The notes below the pieces were generated by a model. That model was not told the origin of the DNA. It searched no databases and saw only the letters and a list, made by a program, of their open reading frames with translations. A DNA stretch of 64,000 bases from Stutzerimonas stutzeri (GTDB lineage: Bacteria; Pseudomonadota; Gammaproteobacteria; Pseudomonadales; Pseudomonadaceae), in NCBI RefSeq assembly GCF_038561965.1, contig NZ_CP139348.1, positions 2,914,001 to 2,978,000 on the forward strand. The letters run 5' to 3'. Position numbers and translations under genes: made by a program. This document shows, piece by piece, positions 8,699-17,677 of the stretch; the stretch's first letter is position 1; each line of letters opens with the position of its first letter.

Positions 8699-9441
8699 GG
8701 GTGTGCGACCTCAGTCTTGATGCCCAGCAGGCTGAGAATTTCCTTACGCTCGGCAGCGAAGTCCGAAAGATCGTGGCTCTTCTCGCAATGCGTGAAGTTG
8801 AAGGTTTTCAGTACCCGTGTCGGGCGCGCGCTGAATACGAGGACGTGATCGGCCAGGTACAACGCTTCATCAACATCGTGGGTGACCAGCAGCACGGTGG
8901 GCTGATGCTCTTCGATCAGCTCGCGCAACACGTCCTGCAGTGCCATGCGGGTCAGCGCGTCCAGTGCGCCAAACGGCTCGTCCAGCAACAGCACTTCTGG
9001 TTTAGCGATGAACGCGCGAGCCAGAGCTGTACGCTGGCGCATGCCGCCAGACACCTGATGCGGGTAGTAGTGTTCGAAACCGTTGAGCCCGACGCGCTCG
9101 AGCCAGCCTTGCGCCTGTTCGAACGCGCCGCTCTTGGCCACGCCCTGCAGTTCGAGCGCCATGGCGACATTGCCCTGCAAACTTAGCCAGGGATACAGCG
9201 CATGCTCCTGAAATACCAAGGTGCGCCGCGGGCTGGGCTCGGTGATCGGCTTGCCATCGGCAAGCACTCGCCCCGCGCTAGGCTTTTCCAGCCCCGCCAC
9301 CAGGTGCAATAGAGTCGACTTACCGCAGCCGGAAGGCCCGACCAGGGCAACCAGCTCGCCCTGGGCGAACTCACCGTTGAAGCCCTTGATGACTTCGAGC
9401 TGCCCGAAGCGCTTGTCTACATTCTCAAACCTGAGCTGCAT
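8695..9441 (-). CDS. ABC transporter ATP-binding protein, SsuB/TauB type
   Basis: ATPase of 248 residues with Walker A GPSGCGKST, Q-loop in VFQEHALYPW, signature VSGGMRQR, Walker B EVLLLDEPFGALD and switch His in VTHDVDEA, so it should be active. I start it at the ATG at 9441 with GGA five bases upstream; an upstream in-frame TTG at 9453 lacks a ribosome binding site. The combination VSGGMRQR plus EPFGALDALTR is typical of the nitrate/sulfonate/taurine importer class. It lies between the first binding protein and the permease. Confidence 0.93.
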   Translation of the reverse strand: MQLRFENVDKRFGQLEVIKGFNGEFAQGELVALVGPSGCGKSTLLHLVAGLEKPSAGRVLADGKPITEPSPRRTLVFQEHALYPWLSLQGNVAMALELQGVAKSGAFEQAQGWLERVGLNGFEHYYPHQVSGGMRQRTALARAFIAKPEVLLLDEPFGALDALTRMALQDVLRELIEEHQPTVLLVTHDVDEALYLADHVLVFSARPTRVLKTFNFTHCEKSHDLSDFAAERKEILSLLGIKTEVAHP

Positions 9442-9542
9442 AAAAATCCGCAAATCCAGAAACGAAATTGCCCGGCAATGCGGGCGGGTTAAACGGCCCG
9501 ACGCGAAGCCGGGCCCTGGTAATACCGAACGGGAAACGTCGC

Positions 9543-10532
9543 TTAGAGTTCGCGAGCTTCCTGCCAGGAAAGATCGAGGATGGCGCTGGTATCGAACGGT
9601 TTACCGTCGCGGGTCTTCAGCGAGCCGAGCTCCTGCAGAATATCCGCAAGCTCCTGAATACGCGCCCGATCGTTCTCATCAAGCTTGGCGCTGAAAGTCT
9701 GGGTGCCAATTGCCTCTTCAATAACCACTTCACGGGCGAGCTCGCCACGCTTGAGCGTCTTCAGGGTCGGCTCGGCGATGAAGTAGTTGGCAATCAGCTT
9801 GGCCGCTTCAGCCGGCTGCTTGTCGAGCATTTCGATGGCGTCACGCTGGGCGTCCAGCGACTTCCAGACAGCGTCCTTGCGCTTGGCCAGGGTGTCGCCG
9901 GAAGTGATTACCACCATGCACGGGAACGGCCACACTTCGCCGATCTCATAGACCTGGCGAACCGGCGCAACCAGTTGCGCGATGCGATCATAAGGCTCAA
10001 ACAGGAATGCCGCATCGACACGGCCGGATACCAGTGACTGCACCGCCACGGCAGGGCTGACGCCCATGATATTCACGTCACTCGGCTTGAGGCCGGCATT
10101 CTTCAATGTCACGCCGCGCAGTACTGCATCGGCCGTGCTGCCTTCACGCTGGGAAGCCAGCGTACGGTCCTTGAGGCCTGCAACGTCGTTGATATCGGTA
10201 TCTTCGCGCACGAGAATCGAGTGATACCCCTGCTGTGCACCGCCCACCACCTTTAGATCAGCCCCTTTGGAGGCCCAGGCGACAGCATTGGTGAAGCCAA
10301 GCACGCCGGTATCCAGCTGCCCGCCCACAATGGCCTTGATAAGGTCGGTACCCGAGCTGAACTCGATCAGCTCGACATCCAGGCCATGCTTTTTGTACAG
10401 CCCGGCTTCGTGAGCAACCATTGCTTGGGCATCATCCATAACGCGGATATAGCCAACCTTGAACTTCTCCTGCGCCTGGGCAAACGCACTCACCAGTAAA
10501 AGAGCTGGAATCAGCCAATGCTTCGCTTTCAT
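9543..10532 (-). CDS. ABC transporter substrate-binding protein, NMT1/SsuA-like
   Basis: Periplasmic protein of 329 residues with a signal peptide cleaved near AFAQAQ. The body is the NMT1/THI5-SsuA fold: KVGYIRVMDDAQAMVAHEAGLYKKHGL near the mature N-terminus and SGRVDAAFLFEPY in the middle. Such proteins bind sulfonates, taurine, nitrate or pyrimidine precursors; the ligand here is unknown. The ATG at 10532 has GAGG about five bases upstream and is preferred to the in-frame start at 10559. It is the first gene of a four-gene operon and the palindromic DNA upstream is probably its control region. Confidence 0.88.
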   Translation of the reverse strand: MKAKHWLIPALLLVSAFAQAQEKFKVGYIRVMDDAQAMVAHEAGLYKKHGLDVELIEFSSGTDLIKAIVGGQLDTGVLGFTNAVAWASKGADLKVVGGAQQGYHSILVREDTDINDVAGLKDRTLASQREGSTADAVLRGVTLKNAGLKPSDVNIMGVSPAVAVQSLVSGRVDAAFLFEPYDRIAQLVAPVRQVYEIGEVWPFPCMVVITSGDTLAKRKDAVWKSLDAQRDAIEMLDKQPAEAAKLIANYFIAEPTLKTLKRGELAREVVIEEAIGTQTFSAKLDENDRARIQELADILQELGSLKTRDGKPFDTSAILDLSWQEAREL

Positions 10533-10565
10533 TTCGACCTCGATTCGAATACGGCACATATATAA

Positions 10566-10593
10566 CTAAAACGAAGATAAATATTCGTTTTAG
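10566..10593. promoter_or_regulatory. Perfect 10-bp palindromic arms upstream of the ABC operon
   Basis: CTAAAACGAA (10566-10575) and TTCGTTTTAG (10584-10593) are exact inverted copies with an 8-base A+T-only-but-one spacer. It lies 34 bases before the binding-protein start codon, in an A+T-rich stretch unlike the surrounding DNA. Arm length and position suggest a dimeric repressor or activator operator. It is a poor rho-independent terminator because the arms are A+T-rich. Confidence 0.7.
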
Positions 10594-10599
10594 CTATCT

Positions 10600-10620
10600 A
10601 AGTTCTATGGCTTAGAACTT
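10600..10620. repeat. Second inverted repeat upstream of the ABC operon
   Basis: AAGTTCTA (10600-10607) and TAGAACTT (10613-10620) are perfect 8-bp arms with a 5-base spacer, six bases from the first palindrome. The recR stop codon lies 58 bases away, so it may instead be a weak recR terminator. Confidence 0.55.
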
Positions 10621-10677
10621 TACCCGAATCAAACAGGGAGCGGCACTACCGAGGTGGCATAAAGTCAGTACTTCAGG

Positions 10678-11277
10678 TTATAGGCTGATTGTTTTGCGCC
10701 CCGCCAACGCATGGGCCAAAGTACCGCCATCAACCAGATCCAGCTCGCCACCCAAAGGCACGCCGTGGGCGATCCGGCTAATGGTTAACCCTTTCGGAAT
10801 CAGCATTTGCGCGATGTAGTGCGCAGTTGCCTCGCCTTCAACAGTCGGATTGGTAGCCAGGATGACCTCACTGAACGCCCCGTCCGCAACCCGAGTAAGC
10901 AGCTCGGGAATGCCGATAGCTTCTGGACCCAAGCCATCGAGCGGCGACAGATGCCCCTTGAGAACGAAATAACGCCCTCGAAAACCGGTCTGCTCGACAG
11001 CGAAAACGTCCACGGGGCTCTGCACCACACATAGCAGCGAATCGTCCCGCCGCGGGTCAGCGCACTGCGGACACAGATCGTCCTCGGTCAGCGTGCGGCA
11101 TTGACGGCAGTAACCGACTCCCTCCATCGCTTTCGCCAGCGCCTGCGCCAGGCGCAAACCGCCGCTGCGATCGCGCTCCAGCATTTGCAAGGCCATGCGC
11201 TGCGCAGTCTTCTGCCCGACACCGGGGAGAATGCGCAATGCATCGATGAGTTGGCGGATCAGGGGGCTGAAGCTCAT
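10678..11277 (-). CDS. recR: Recombination mediator RecR
   Basis: Protein of 199 residues, the standard RecR length. An N-terminal helix-hairpin-helix (LRILPGVGQKTAQRMA) is followed by a four-Cys zinc finger (CRQC...CPQC) and a Toprim domain (LLCVVQSPVDVFAVE). With RecF and RecO it loads RecA on gapped DNA. It is the third gene of the dnaX-ybaB-recR series, all on the minus strand, though the gap to ybaB is an unusually long 163 bases. Confidence 0.97.
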   Translation of the reverse strand: MSFSPLIRQLIDALRILPGVGQKTAQRMALQMLERDRSGGLRLAQALAKAMEGVGYCRQCRTLTEDDLCPQCADPRRDDSLLCVVQSPVDVFAVEQTGFRGRYFVLKGHLSPLDGLGPEAIGIPELLTRVADGAFSEVILATNPTVEGEATAHYIAQMLIPKGLTISRIAHGVPLGGELDLVDGGTLAHALAGRKTISL

Positions 11278-11357
11278 AAGTATGTGTCGCTATTGGAAGG
11301 GGCAGCACGGAACAAGGGCATTCAGGCGGCATGCGGAGCAAGCCGCGAGAAGGCGTA

Positions 11358-11393
11358 GGCACCCTGAATCTACTGCGCATACATGAGGGTGCC
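11358..11393. repeat. Inverted repeat in the ybaB-recR gap
   Basis: GGCACCCT (11358-11365) and AGGGTGCC (11386-11393) form perfect 8-bp arms round a 20-base loop. The gap is otherwise empty. It could fold in the ybaB-recR transcript and attenuate or process it; no T-tract follows. Confidence 0.4.
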
Positions 11394-11440
11394 CGCGCTT
11401 TTGAGCACCGCAGTCATGCGCGTCGACTGGGCGACCCGGT

Positions 11441-11767
11441 TTAGAAGGGCATTTTGAAGCCTGGCGGAAGCTGCATGCCAGAGGTCATGCCCGCCATCTT
11501 GTCCTGGCTGTTCTGCTCGATCTTGCGCACCGCATCGTTGACGGCAGCGGCGATCAGGTCTTCCAGGATTTCCTTGTCTTCCTGCATCAGGCTGTCATCG
11601 AGGCTGACGCGTTTGACGTCATGACGGCCATTCATCACGACGCTGACCAGACCAGCACCCGACTGCCCGGTAACCTCGGCGTTCGCCAGCTCTTCCTGCA
11701 TCTTCTGCATTTTTTCCTGCATCTGCTGCGCCTGCTTCATCAGGCCGGCCATGCCACCTTTCATCAT
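11441..11767 (-). CDS. ybaB: YbaB/EbfC nucleoid-associated DNA-binding protein
   Basis: Protein of 108 residues rich in Met, Gln and Lys in its N-terminal helix (MKQAQQMQEKMQKMQEELA) and ending in LPPGFKMPF, both hallmarks of YbaB. It binds DNA as a tweezer-shaped dimer. The ATG at 11767 has GAGGTG about six bases upstream and gives the usual length; an in-frame GTG at 11776 adds three residues. It sits 19 bases after the dnaX stop, so the two are probably one transcript. Confidence 0.95.
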   Translation of the reverse strand: MMKGGMAGLMKQAQQMQEKMQKMQEELANAEVTGQSGAGLVSVVMNGRHDVKRVSLDDSLMQEDKEILEDLIAAAVNDAVRKIEQNSQDKMAGMTSGMQLPPGFKMPF

Positions 11768-11786
11768 GGGTATCACCTCATTTCAA

Positions 11787-13796
11787 TCAGGATTCGGAAT
11801 GTTCTACGGGTTCGATGGTGCCTTCGCGGATCACCGCGGCGAACTGCTGCATCAACTGCTGGACCAGAGGGTCCGAATGAATCGATTGCTCCGCTGCGCG
11901 TTGCCGCTCGGCACGACGGCGGAAAGCAGCCTGCGCCGGTGTTTCCTGCTCCGGCTTCTGCAGCACGATATCCAGCTGCAGTGTGCGTCCATGGTACTGA
12001 TTCAGCGCATCGTTCAGCCGCCGCTGCTGGGTAGGATTGAACAGCGCACTCTGCGCTGGATCAAGATGCATCAGCCAGTGATCGCGCTCAACCGAGATCA
12101 ACGTGCAATTGGCGGCAATGCTGCCGGTGAGACCGGACAAACCGAGCTTGAGATAAAGCTGCAGCCACTCGGCAGCAAGCCCAGTGGCGGGCTCTACCGC
12201 CGGTAGCGGCTCGGCAGTCTGAGGTTCGTCGTCGGCATCGCTCAACTCATCAAGGTAGGCCTCGGCCTGATTCTCGACCTCGAAGTAGTCCTCGTCGGTC
12301 AGCGGCGGCTCATCATCGTCCGACTCTTCAACCTGCACTACGGACGCTACATGTTCATCCGGACCATCGAGCGGCGCAGGTTCGGGCAGAACGACGTCGG
12401 CAACGACCGCAACCGGCGGCACATCAGGCGGCTCGTTCCACGGCACGTCGATGACAGGCGCCGCCTGAGGCTCCTCTACAGCAGGAGTGGCCGCCACAGG
12501 TACAGCTGAAGGCTCGGGTACTGGCGGCTGCTGCGCTGGCGCCGAAACGGCAGGCGCAGGCTGTGGTGCAACTGCTGCGACCGAAACCACCGGGGATGGA
12601 GTAGGCGACACGCCAACGGGCGGCGTGTCGGCCACCGCTGCGGGCTTGGAATCAGCTGTGGCCGGGCTGATTCCCAGGGTCTTTAGCGGTGTTCGCGGCG
12701 CATCGTCGTTGCCCGCCGGACGGAACGCCAGCATACGCAGCAAGACCATCTCGAAGCCGCTGCGCGGATCCGGTGCCAGCGGCAAATCGCGCCGACCGAT
12801 CAGCCCCATCTGGTAATAGAACTGAACGTCTTCGGCCGGCAGCGCCTGGGCCAAGGCCAGCACCCGATCGCGATCGCCCTGACCATTGTCCACGGCCTCC
12901 GGCAGCGCCTGCGCGATAGCGACGCGGTGCAGCACGTTGAGGATTTCGGCCAGCACACCAGCCCAATCCGGGCCCTGCTCGGCGAGATGACGCACCGCTT
13001 CGAGCAACGCTCTGGCGTCACCTTCGAGCAATCCCTGCAACACGCCGTAGACCTGACCGTGGTCGAGGGTGCCGAGCATCGCCCGAACGTCGGCGGCAAG
13101 CACCTTGCCTTCACCGAAGGCGATCGCCTGGTCGGTCAAACTCATCGCATCGCGCATCGAGCCGTCCGCCGCGCGGCCCAGTAGCCACAGCGCATCGTCT
13201 TCGAAAGGCACGTTCTCGACGCTCAGTACGTGGGTGAGATGCTCGACCACGCGCTCCGGCGGCATGTTCTTCAGCGAGAACTGCAGGCAACGCGACAGGA
13301 TAGTGACCGGCAACTTCTGCGGATCGGTAGTCGCCAGCAGGAACTTGACGTGGGGCGGCGGCTCCTCAAGGGTTTTGAGCAGCGCGTTGAATGAATGCGA
13401 CGAGAGCATGTGCACTTCGTCGATCAGGTAGACCTTGTAGCGCCCGCGGCTCGGTGCGTACTGGACATTGTCCAGCAGCTCGCGAGTGTCTTCGACCTTG
13501 GTGCGGCTCGCAGCGTCGACCTCGATCAAGTCGACGAAGCGCCCTTCATCGATTTCCCGACATACCGAGCACACACCGCAGGGCGTCGAGCTGACACCGG
13601 TTTCGCAGTTCAGGCATTTGGCGATGATCCGCGCGATGGTGGTCTTGCCCACGCCCCGGGTGCCCGTGAACAGGTAGGCATGGTGCAGACGTTGGCTATC
13701 CAGCGCATTGATCAGGGCCTTGAGCACATGCGTCTGGCCGACCATTTCGCGAAACGAGCGCGGACGCCATTTACGTGCGAGAACCTGATAACTCAT
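11787..13796 (-). CDS. dnaX: DNA polymerase III subunits tau/gamma
   Basis: Protein of 669 residues. The AAA+ clamp-loader part has Walker A GTRGVGKTT near residue 45, a four-Cys zinc module (CLNC...CGVC-SVC), the Walker B/DExH region LIDEVHML and sensor SRC segments. Residues about 370-560 are a Pro/Ala/Val-rich linker, and the rest is the tau-specific domain that contacts DnaE and DnaB. I saw no A-rich slippery heptamer such as E. coli uses to make gamma by frameshifting, so only tau is clearly predicted. ybaB follows 19 bases downstream. Confidence 0.97.
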   Translation of the reverse strand: MSYQVLARKWRPRSFREMVGQTHVLKALINALDSQRLHHAYLFTGTRGVGKTTIARIIAKCLNCETGVSSTPCGVCSVCREIDEGRFVDLIEVDAASRTKVEDTRELLDNVQYAPSRGRYKVYLIDEVHMLSSHSFNALLKTLEEPPPHVKFLLATTDPQKLPVTILSRCLQFSLKNMPPERVVEHLTHVLSVENVPFEDDALWLLGRAADGSMRDAMSLTDQAIAFGEGKVLAADVRAMLGTLDHGQVYGVLQGLLEGDARALLEAVRHLAEQGPDWAGVLAEILNVLHRVAIAQALPEAVDNGQGDRDRVLALAQALPAEDVQFYYQMGLIGRRDLPLAPDPRSGFEMVLLRMLAFRPAGNDDAPRTPLKTLGISPATADSKPAAVADTPPVGVSPTPSPVVSVAAVAPQPAPAVSAPAQQPPVPEPSAVPVAATPAVEEPQAAPVIDVPWNEPPDVPPVAVVADVVLPEPAPLDGPDEHVASVVQVEESDDDEPPLTDEDYFEVENQAEAYLDELSDADDEPQTAEPLPAVEPATGLAAEWLQLYLKLGLSGLTGSIAANCTLISVERDHWLMHLDPAQSALFNPTQQRRLNDALNQYHGRTLQLDIVLQKPEQETPAQAAFRRRAERQRAAEQSIHSDPLVQQLMQQFAAVIREGTIEPVEHSES

Positions 13797-13883
13797 AACA
13801 CCATCGCGGGGGACAAGGCAGAGGACGGGTAATGCTAGCGGAGCAGGATGGAAATTGCATCCGAGCTGCGCTCGAACTGCCGG

Positions 13884-15029
13884 CTAGCCGAGCAATCGGG
13901 CACCGAGCGCCTCAACTACCGCATCCAGTGCCGGGTTTTGCCCGACGATCCGCACCGCGAGCCCATCGATCTCGCGCCGCGCTGGATACTGCTTGCGCAG
14001 CAGATCGAACCCAGCCCGACGCTGCGCTTCGTCGCCGAGCAAACTGCGGCGGAAATCCGCATCGTCCCGGCGAGGGTCGTAGACCGCCCGACACAGCATG
14101 GCCAGCATTTCAGCCGGTTCCGCGGAAGATGCGAAGGTCAGCTCGGTCAAGGGCGCACCGGGCATCAACTGCGCGAGTTCGACGAGCGGCTCCAGCCCGC
14201 GCGCCATGCAGAGTGCGGTGTAGATCTGCGCCGTACCGCGGAGCTTGCCATCCAGGCTGTATCCGGCGATGTGCGGTGTGGCGATCCGGCACAAATCGGC
14301 AAGCGCCACATCCACCTGCGGCTCACCCTCCCAGACGTCCAGCACCGCTTCGATATCCGGGCGCTGCTGCAGCAGGTCGCACAGTGCAGCATTGTCCACC
14401 ACTGCGCCGCGACTGGCGTTGATCAGCCAGGCTCCCGGGCGCAGCCTGGACAGCCGCTGTTGATCGAGAAGGTGAAAGGTCGGCCAGTCGCCGTCCATGC
14501 TCAGCGGGGTATGCAGACTGATCACATCGCATTCAGCAAGCACCTCGTCCAGCGAGACGAAACCACCCGCCTCGCGCGCCTGTCGAGGCGGATCGCATAC
14601 GCGCACATCCCAGCCAAGCCCACGCAGCACCTCTACCAGCCGCCCGCCCACTTCCCCGGCGCCAACGACACCGAAGCGGCGTTGCGCCAGCGCCTCGCCA
14701 CGCACCTCCGCCAGCGCGAGCAAACTGCCGAGCACATAGTCAACGACGCCCCGTGCATTGCATCCCGGCGCGCTGGCCCAGTCGATGCCGGCCTTTTCGA
14801 AGTAGTCGAGATCCAGGTGATCCGTTCCGATGGTACAGGTTCCGACGAACCGCACCGCACTGCCGTCCAGCAGATCGGGATCGACCCGTGTAACCGAGCG
14901 CACCAGCAGCACATCGATGTTTTCCAGTGCCGCCCGATTGATGCTACGACCGGGCATGCGTCGAATCTCGCCAAGCCCGGCAAAGAACTCATCGACCAGC
15001 GGAATGTTTTCATCGGCGAGGATATGCAT
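13884..15029 (-). CDS. pdxB: Erythronate-4-phosphate dehydrogenase
   Basis: D-isomer-specific 2-hydroxyacid dehydrogenase of 381 residues, with the nucleotide-binding FGVVGAGEVGGRLVEVLRGLGW segment in the middle and PdxB's long C-terminal dimerisation domain (QYPARREIDGLAVRI). It oxidises 4-phosphoerythronate in the DXP-dependent pyridoxal phosphate pathway. The ATG at 15029 begins MHILADENIPL as in the family; the longer frame to 15074 lacks similarity to the family start. It lies 87 bases upstream of dnaX on the same strand. Confidence 0.95.
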   Translation of the reverse strand: MHILADENIPLVDEFFAGLGEIRRMPGRSINRAALENIDVLLVRSVTRVDPDLLDGSAVRFVGTCTIGTDHLDLDYFEKAGIDWASAPGCNARGVVDYVLGSLLALAEVRGEALAQRRFGVVGAGEVGGRLVEVLRGLGWDVRVCDPPRQAREAGGFVSLDEVLAECDVISLHTPLSMDGDWPTFHLLDQQRLSRLRPGAWLINASRGAVVDNAALCDLLQQRPDIEAVLDVWEGEPQVDVALADLCRIATPHIAGYSLDGKLRGTAQIYTALCMARGLEPLVELAQLMPGAPLTELTFASSAEPAEMLAMLCRAVYDPRRDDADFRRSLLGDEAQRRAGFDLLRKQYPARREIDGLAVRIVGQNPALDAVVEALGARLLG

Positions 15030-15150
15030 GGTGCGGCTCCGGTGAGGGGAAGCACATTCTAGACGGCTTGCCACTGCTTTGCCGCCTTCCTGAGCGCTCT
15101 CGCGGGGCGTAGACTAGCGCGCTTCTTGTATACAACCGGAACGCCTCCTG

Positions 15151-16545
15151 ATGCCCACTGAGCTCAGACTCAGACGGGTCCGCCTTGAATTGCGCACCCT
15201 CTTCGCCCTCGCCCTGCCCATGATGATTGCCCAGCTGGCCAGCACTGCCATGGGCTTCGTCGACACCGTTATGGCCGGTCGCGTCAGCCCCCATGATCTG
15301 GCTGCGGTCGCGCTGGGCAATTCGATATGGGTGCCGGTCTATTTGCTGCTAAGCGGCATCACGCTGGCGACAACGCCGAACGTCGCCCAGCGCTACGGCG
15401 CGGGCAACCATGGCGAAATCGGGCCACTTGTCCGTCAGGCTCTTTGGATGGGCGCAGGCATCGGCCTGGGCAGCGCGCTGCTGATGTGGAATGCGGAGCC
15501 GGTGTTGCATTTGATGCGCGTCGAGCCGGCTTTGATAGAGCCGACCATGGCCTACCTGCGCGCCGTCGCCTGCGGCTTTCCCGCTGTCGCGCTATATCAA
15601 GTACTGCGTTGCTTCAGCGACGGCCTGGGTCATCCGCGACCGAGCATGGTGATCGGCATCCTTGGCCTGCTGCTGAACATCCCGCTGAACTACATCTTCA
15701 TCTACGGCAAGCTAGGCATACCGGCAATGGGGGGCGTCGGCTGTGGCGTGTCCACTGCACTGGTGATGCTGTTCATGCTGATAGCGATGACCATCTGGGT
15801 GAAACGTGCGTCGGCCTATCAACCCAGCCAGCTGTTTTCCCACTTCGAATGGCCGCGTTGGCCGATGCTCCGGCATCTGCTGTCGGTAGGCGTACCGATT
15901 GGTGTCGCGGTGTTCGCCGAAGCCAGTATCTTTTCCGTCATCGCGCTGCTGATTGGCGCACTCGGCGCAACGGTCGTCGCCGGACACCAGATTGCGCTGA
16001 ATTTCACCTCACTGATCTTCATGATCCCACTGTCGCTGGGGATGGCCGTTACCGTGCGTATTGGCCAGGAACTGGGCCGTAATGCCCCAAGAGACGCCCG
16101 CTTCGTCGCTGGTGTAGGGATCGCCGCGGCACTGGTTTACGCCTGCTTTTCGGCCAGCGTCATGTTGCTGTTCAGCGAACAGATTGCGCGGATATACACA
16201 CCGGACCCGGCTGTCATCGCTGTCGCCGCCAGCCTGTTCTTCTATGCTGCGGTCTTCCAGTTCTCGGATGTGGTCCAGGTCACCGCCGCCGGAGCATTGC
16301 GCGGCTATCAGGACACCCGCATGACGATGGTCTACACCCTCTTCGCCTACTGGGGCATCGGCCTGCCGGTGGGGTATCTACTCGGGCTTACGGACCACCT
16401 CGGTGCTGCCACAGGGCCAGCTGGCTTATGGCAAGGGTTGATCGCCGGGTTGAGCTGCGCGGCATTGCTGCTCAGCGTGCGCCTGGCTCGCAGCGCCCGC
16501 CGCGAGATCCATCGGCACACTGCGCTTCGCAGGGCGGCGGTCTAG
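15151..16545 (+). CDS. MATE-family multidrug efflux protein (NorM-like)
   Basis: Inner-membrane protein of 464 residues with about twelve helices in two homologous halves. The first helices (LALPMMIAQLASTAMGFVDTVMAGRVSP, here described in part) and the second-half VPIGVAVFAEASIF segment are typical of NorM/PmpM-type cation-coupled drug exporters. It diverges from pdxB. Substrates cannot be deduced; cationic drugs are usual for the family. Confidence 0.92.
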   Translation: MPTELRLRRVRLELRTLFALALPMMIAQLASTAMGFVDTVMAGRVSPHDLAAVALGNSIWVPVYLLLSGITLATTPNVAQRYGAGNHGEIGPLVRQALWMGAGIGLGSALLMWNAEPVLHLMRVEPALIEPTMAYLRAVACGFPAVALYQVLRCFSDGLGHPRPSMVIGILGLLLNIPLNYIFIYGKLGIPAMGGVGCGVSTALVMLFMLIAMTIWVKRASAYQPSQLFSHFEWPRWPMLRHLLSVGVPIGVAVFAEASIFSVIALLIGALGATVVAGHQIALNFTSLIFMIPLSLGMAVTVRIGQELGRNAPRDARFVAGVGIAAALVYACFSASVMLLFSEQIARIYTPDPAVIAVAASLFFYAAVFQFSDVVQVTAAGALRGYQDTRMTMVYTLFAYWGIGLPVGYLLGLTDHLGAATGPAGLWQGLIAGLSCAALLLSVRLARSARREIHRHTALRRAAV

Positions 16546-16558
16546 CCGCCACAGCCAA

Positions 16559-17659
16559 TCAGAGACTGCGTTCGATCCTGCCGTCGGAGCGCGCCAGGTA
16601 CCCCGAACCACACTCCCAGAGCAGCGCGGCCCGGTCTTCCGGGCTTAGCGCGTCGAGCCCGCCGCGCAGTGCATAGGCAGTAAAGCCAAGCTGGGTCAGC
16701 AGAAACACGGCGTTGGCACTGCGCTTGCCGCTTTCGCAATAGCAGAGGTAGGGACGCTGCGGGCTCAACAAGCGGGTCTTCAACCGCAGCAGGTGCAACG
16801 GCATATGCAGCGCTTGCATCGCATGACCCTGCTCATAATCGTCGAGCAATCGTACGTCGAGCCACTGAGCACCACAGGCGAGCAGCTCGGCCACGTTGCC
16901 CAGATCGACGTCGCCCACCACCGGCGCCTTGAGCAACTCGAGGAAGTCGGCTCGGGAAAGCCGTAGCACGGAGCCATCCTCGATCATGGCTATGCTCGCA
17001 TTACGCGAGCGTTCTTCGAGCAGCGCTTCTTCACCGAAACACGCGCCCGGTTCGAGCTCTGCGAGCAGTTGTTCTCCGCTGCCAGCCGCTTTCAGCACTT
17101 GCGCGCGACCGCTCTTGAGGAAGTAGCAGCAATCACCGGCCTCGCCCTCACGGATCAGGGATTGGCCGGCTGGCGCATCGATTTCGACAAGACGGCTCAG
17201 CATGCTGCGTATGTTTGCTGGTGGCACCTGAGCGAACAACGGATTTTCCAGCAGGCGTTCGAGCCATTCGCTGTCTTCTCCATCCATCGACAGCTGCAGC
17301 AATACGTCCTGAAGGGCCTGGCGCCAGGAAAGCAGCCGCTCCAACTCTGCACCATCCACGGTCAGCAGTTGGCAATCTTCCAGTGCGCGCAACTCGCCCA
17401 GCTGGCCAGTCGCAAGGCTGTGCAAGGCAGCCGGCGTGCCAGCGACGAAACGCGTCTGCTGCCCATTGATGTCGATCAGCAGAAGACTGCCCGTCATCAA
17501 ATAGTGACGTACTGCAGGGTTACTTCCGAACTGGAGAACTTGGCCGGCCGTGAGCGCGAGCGGCGCAATCCGCAAGCGGAGTTCCCATAGCTGGCGCGGC
17601 GAAAGCCCATCGAGCGGGATCAGATTGCGCAGCTGATCGGGGTGCAGCGGTTTGTTCAT
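16559..17659 (-). CDS. Double cyclic-nucleotide-binding-like and rhodanese fusion protein
   Basis: Protein of 366 residues. Residues about 20-120 form a degenerate cNMP-binding-like barrel, and residues about 135-245 form a second, better conserved one (SLIREGEAGDCCYFLKSGRAQVL, then GACFGEEALLEERSRNASI as the phosphate cassette). Residues about 255-350 are a rhodanese domain with an intact active-site loop CESGKRSANA. No DNA-binding or membrane segment is seen, so it could be a nucleotide-controlled sulfurtransferase or sensor. It follows the D-cysteine desulfhydrase-like gene by 18 bases on the same strand, which fits a sulfur-metabolism link. Confidence 0.85.
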   Translation of the reverse strand: MNKPLHPDQLRNLIPLDGLSPRQLWELRLRIAPLALTAGQVLQFGSNPAVRHYLMTGSLLLIDINGQQTRFVAGTPAALHSLATGQLGELRALEDCQLLTVDGAELERLLSWRQALQDVLLQLSMDGEDSEWLERLLENPLFAQVPPANIRSMLSRLVEIDAPAGQSLIREGEAGDCCYFLKSGRAQVLKAAGSGEQLLAELEPGACFGEEALLEERSRNASIAMIEDGSVLRLSRADFLELLKAPVVGDVDLGNVAELLACGAQWLDVRLLDDYEQGHAMQALHMPLHLLRLKTRLLSPQRPYLCYCESGKRSANAVFLLTQLGFTAYALRGGLDALSPEDRAALLWECGSGYLARSDGRIERSL

Positions 17660-17677
17660 CCGAGAAAATCCAAACGT

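Noticed and set aside
11787..13796. Possible programmed frameshift in dnaX to make gamma
   Set aside because: No A-rich slippery heptamer was found at the tau/gamma boundary region.
13848..15062. A 404-codon open frame opposite pdxB
   Set aside because: Antisense shadow; pdxB is intact and fits its family.
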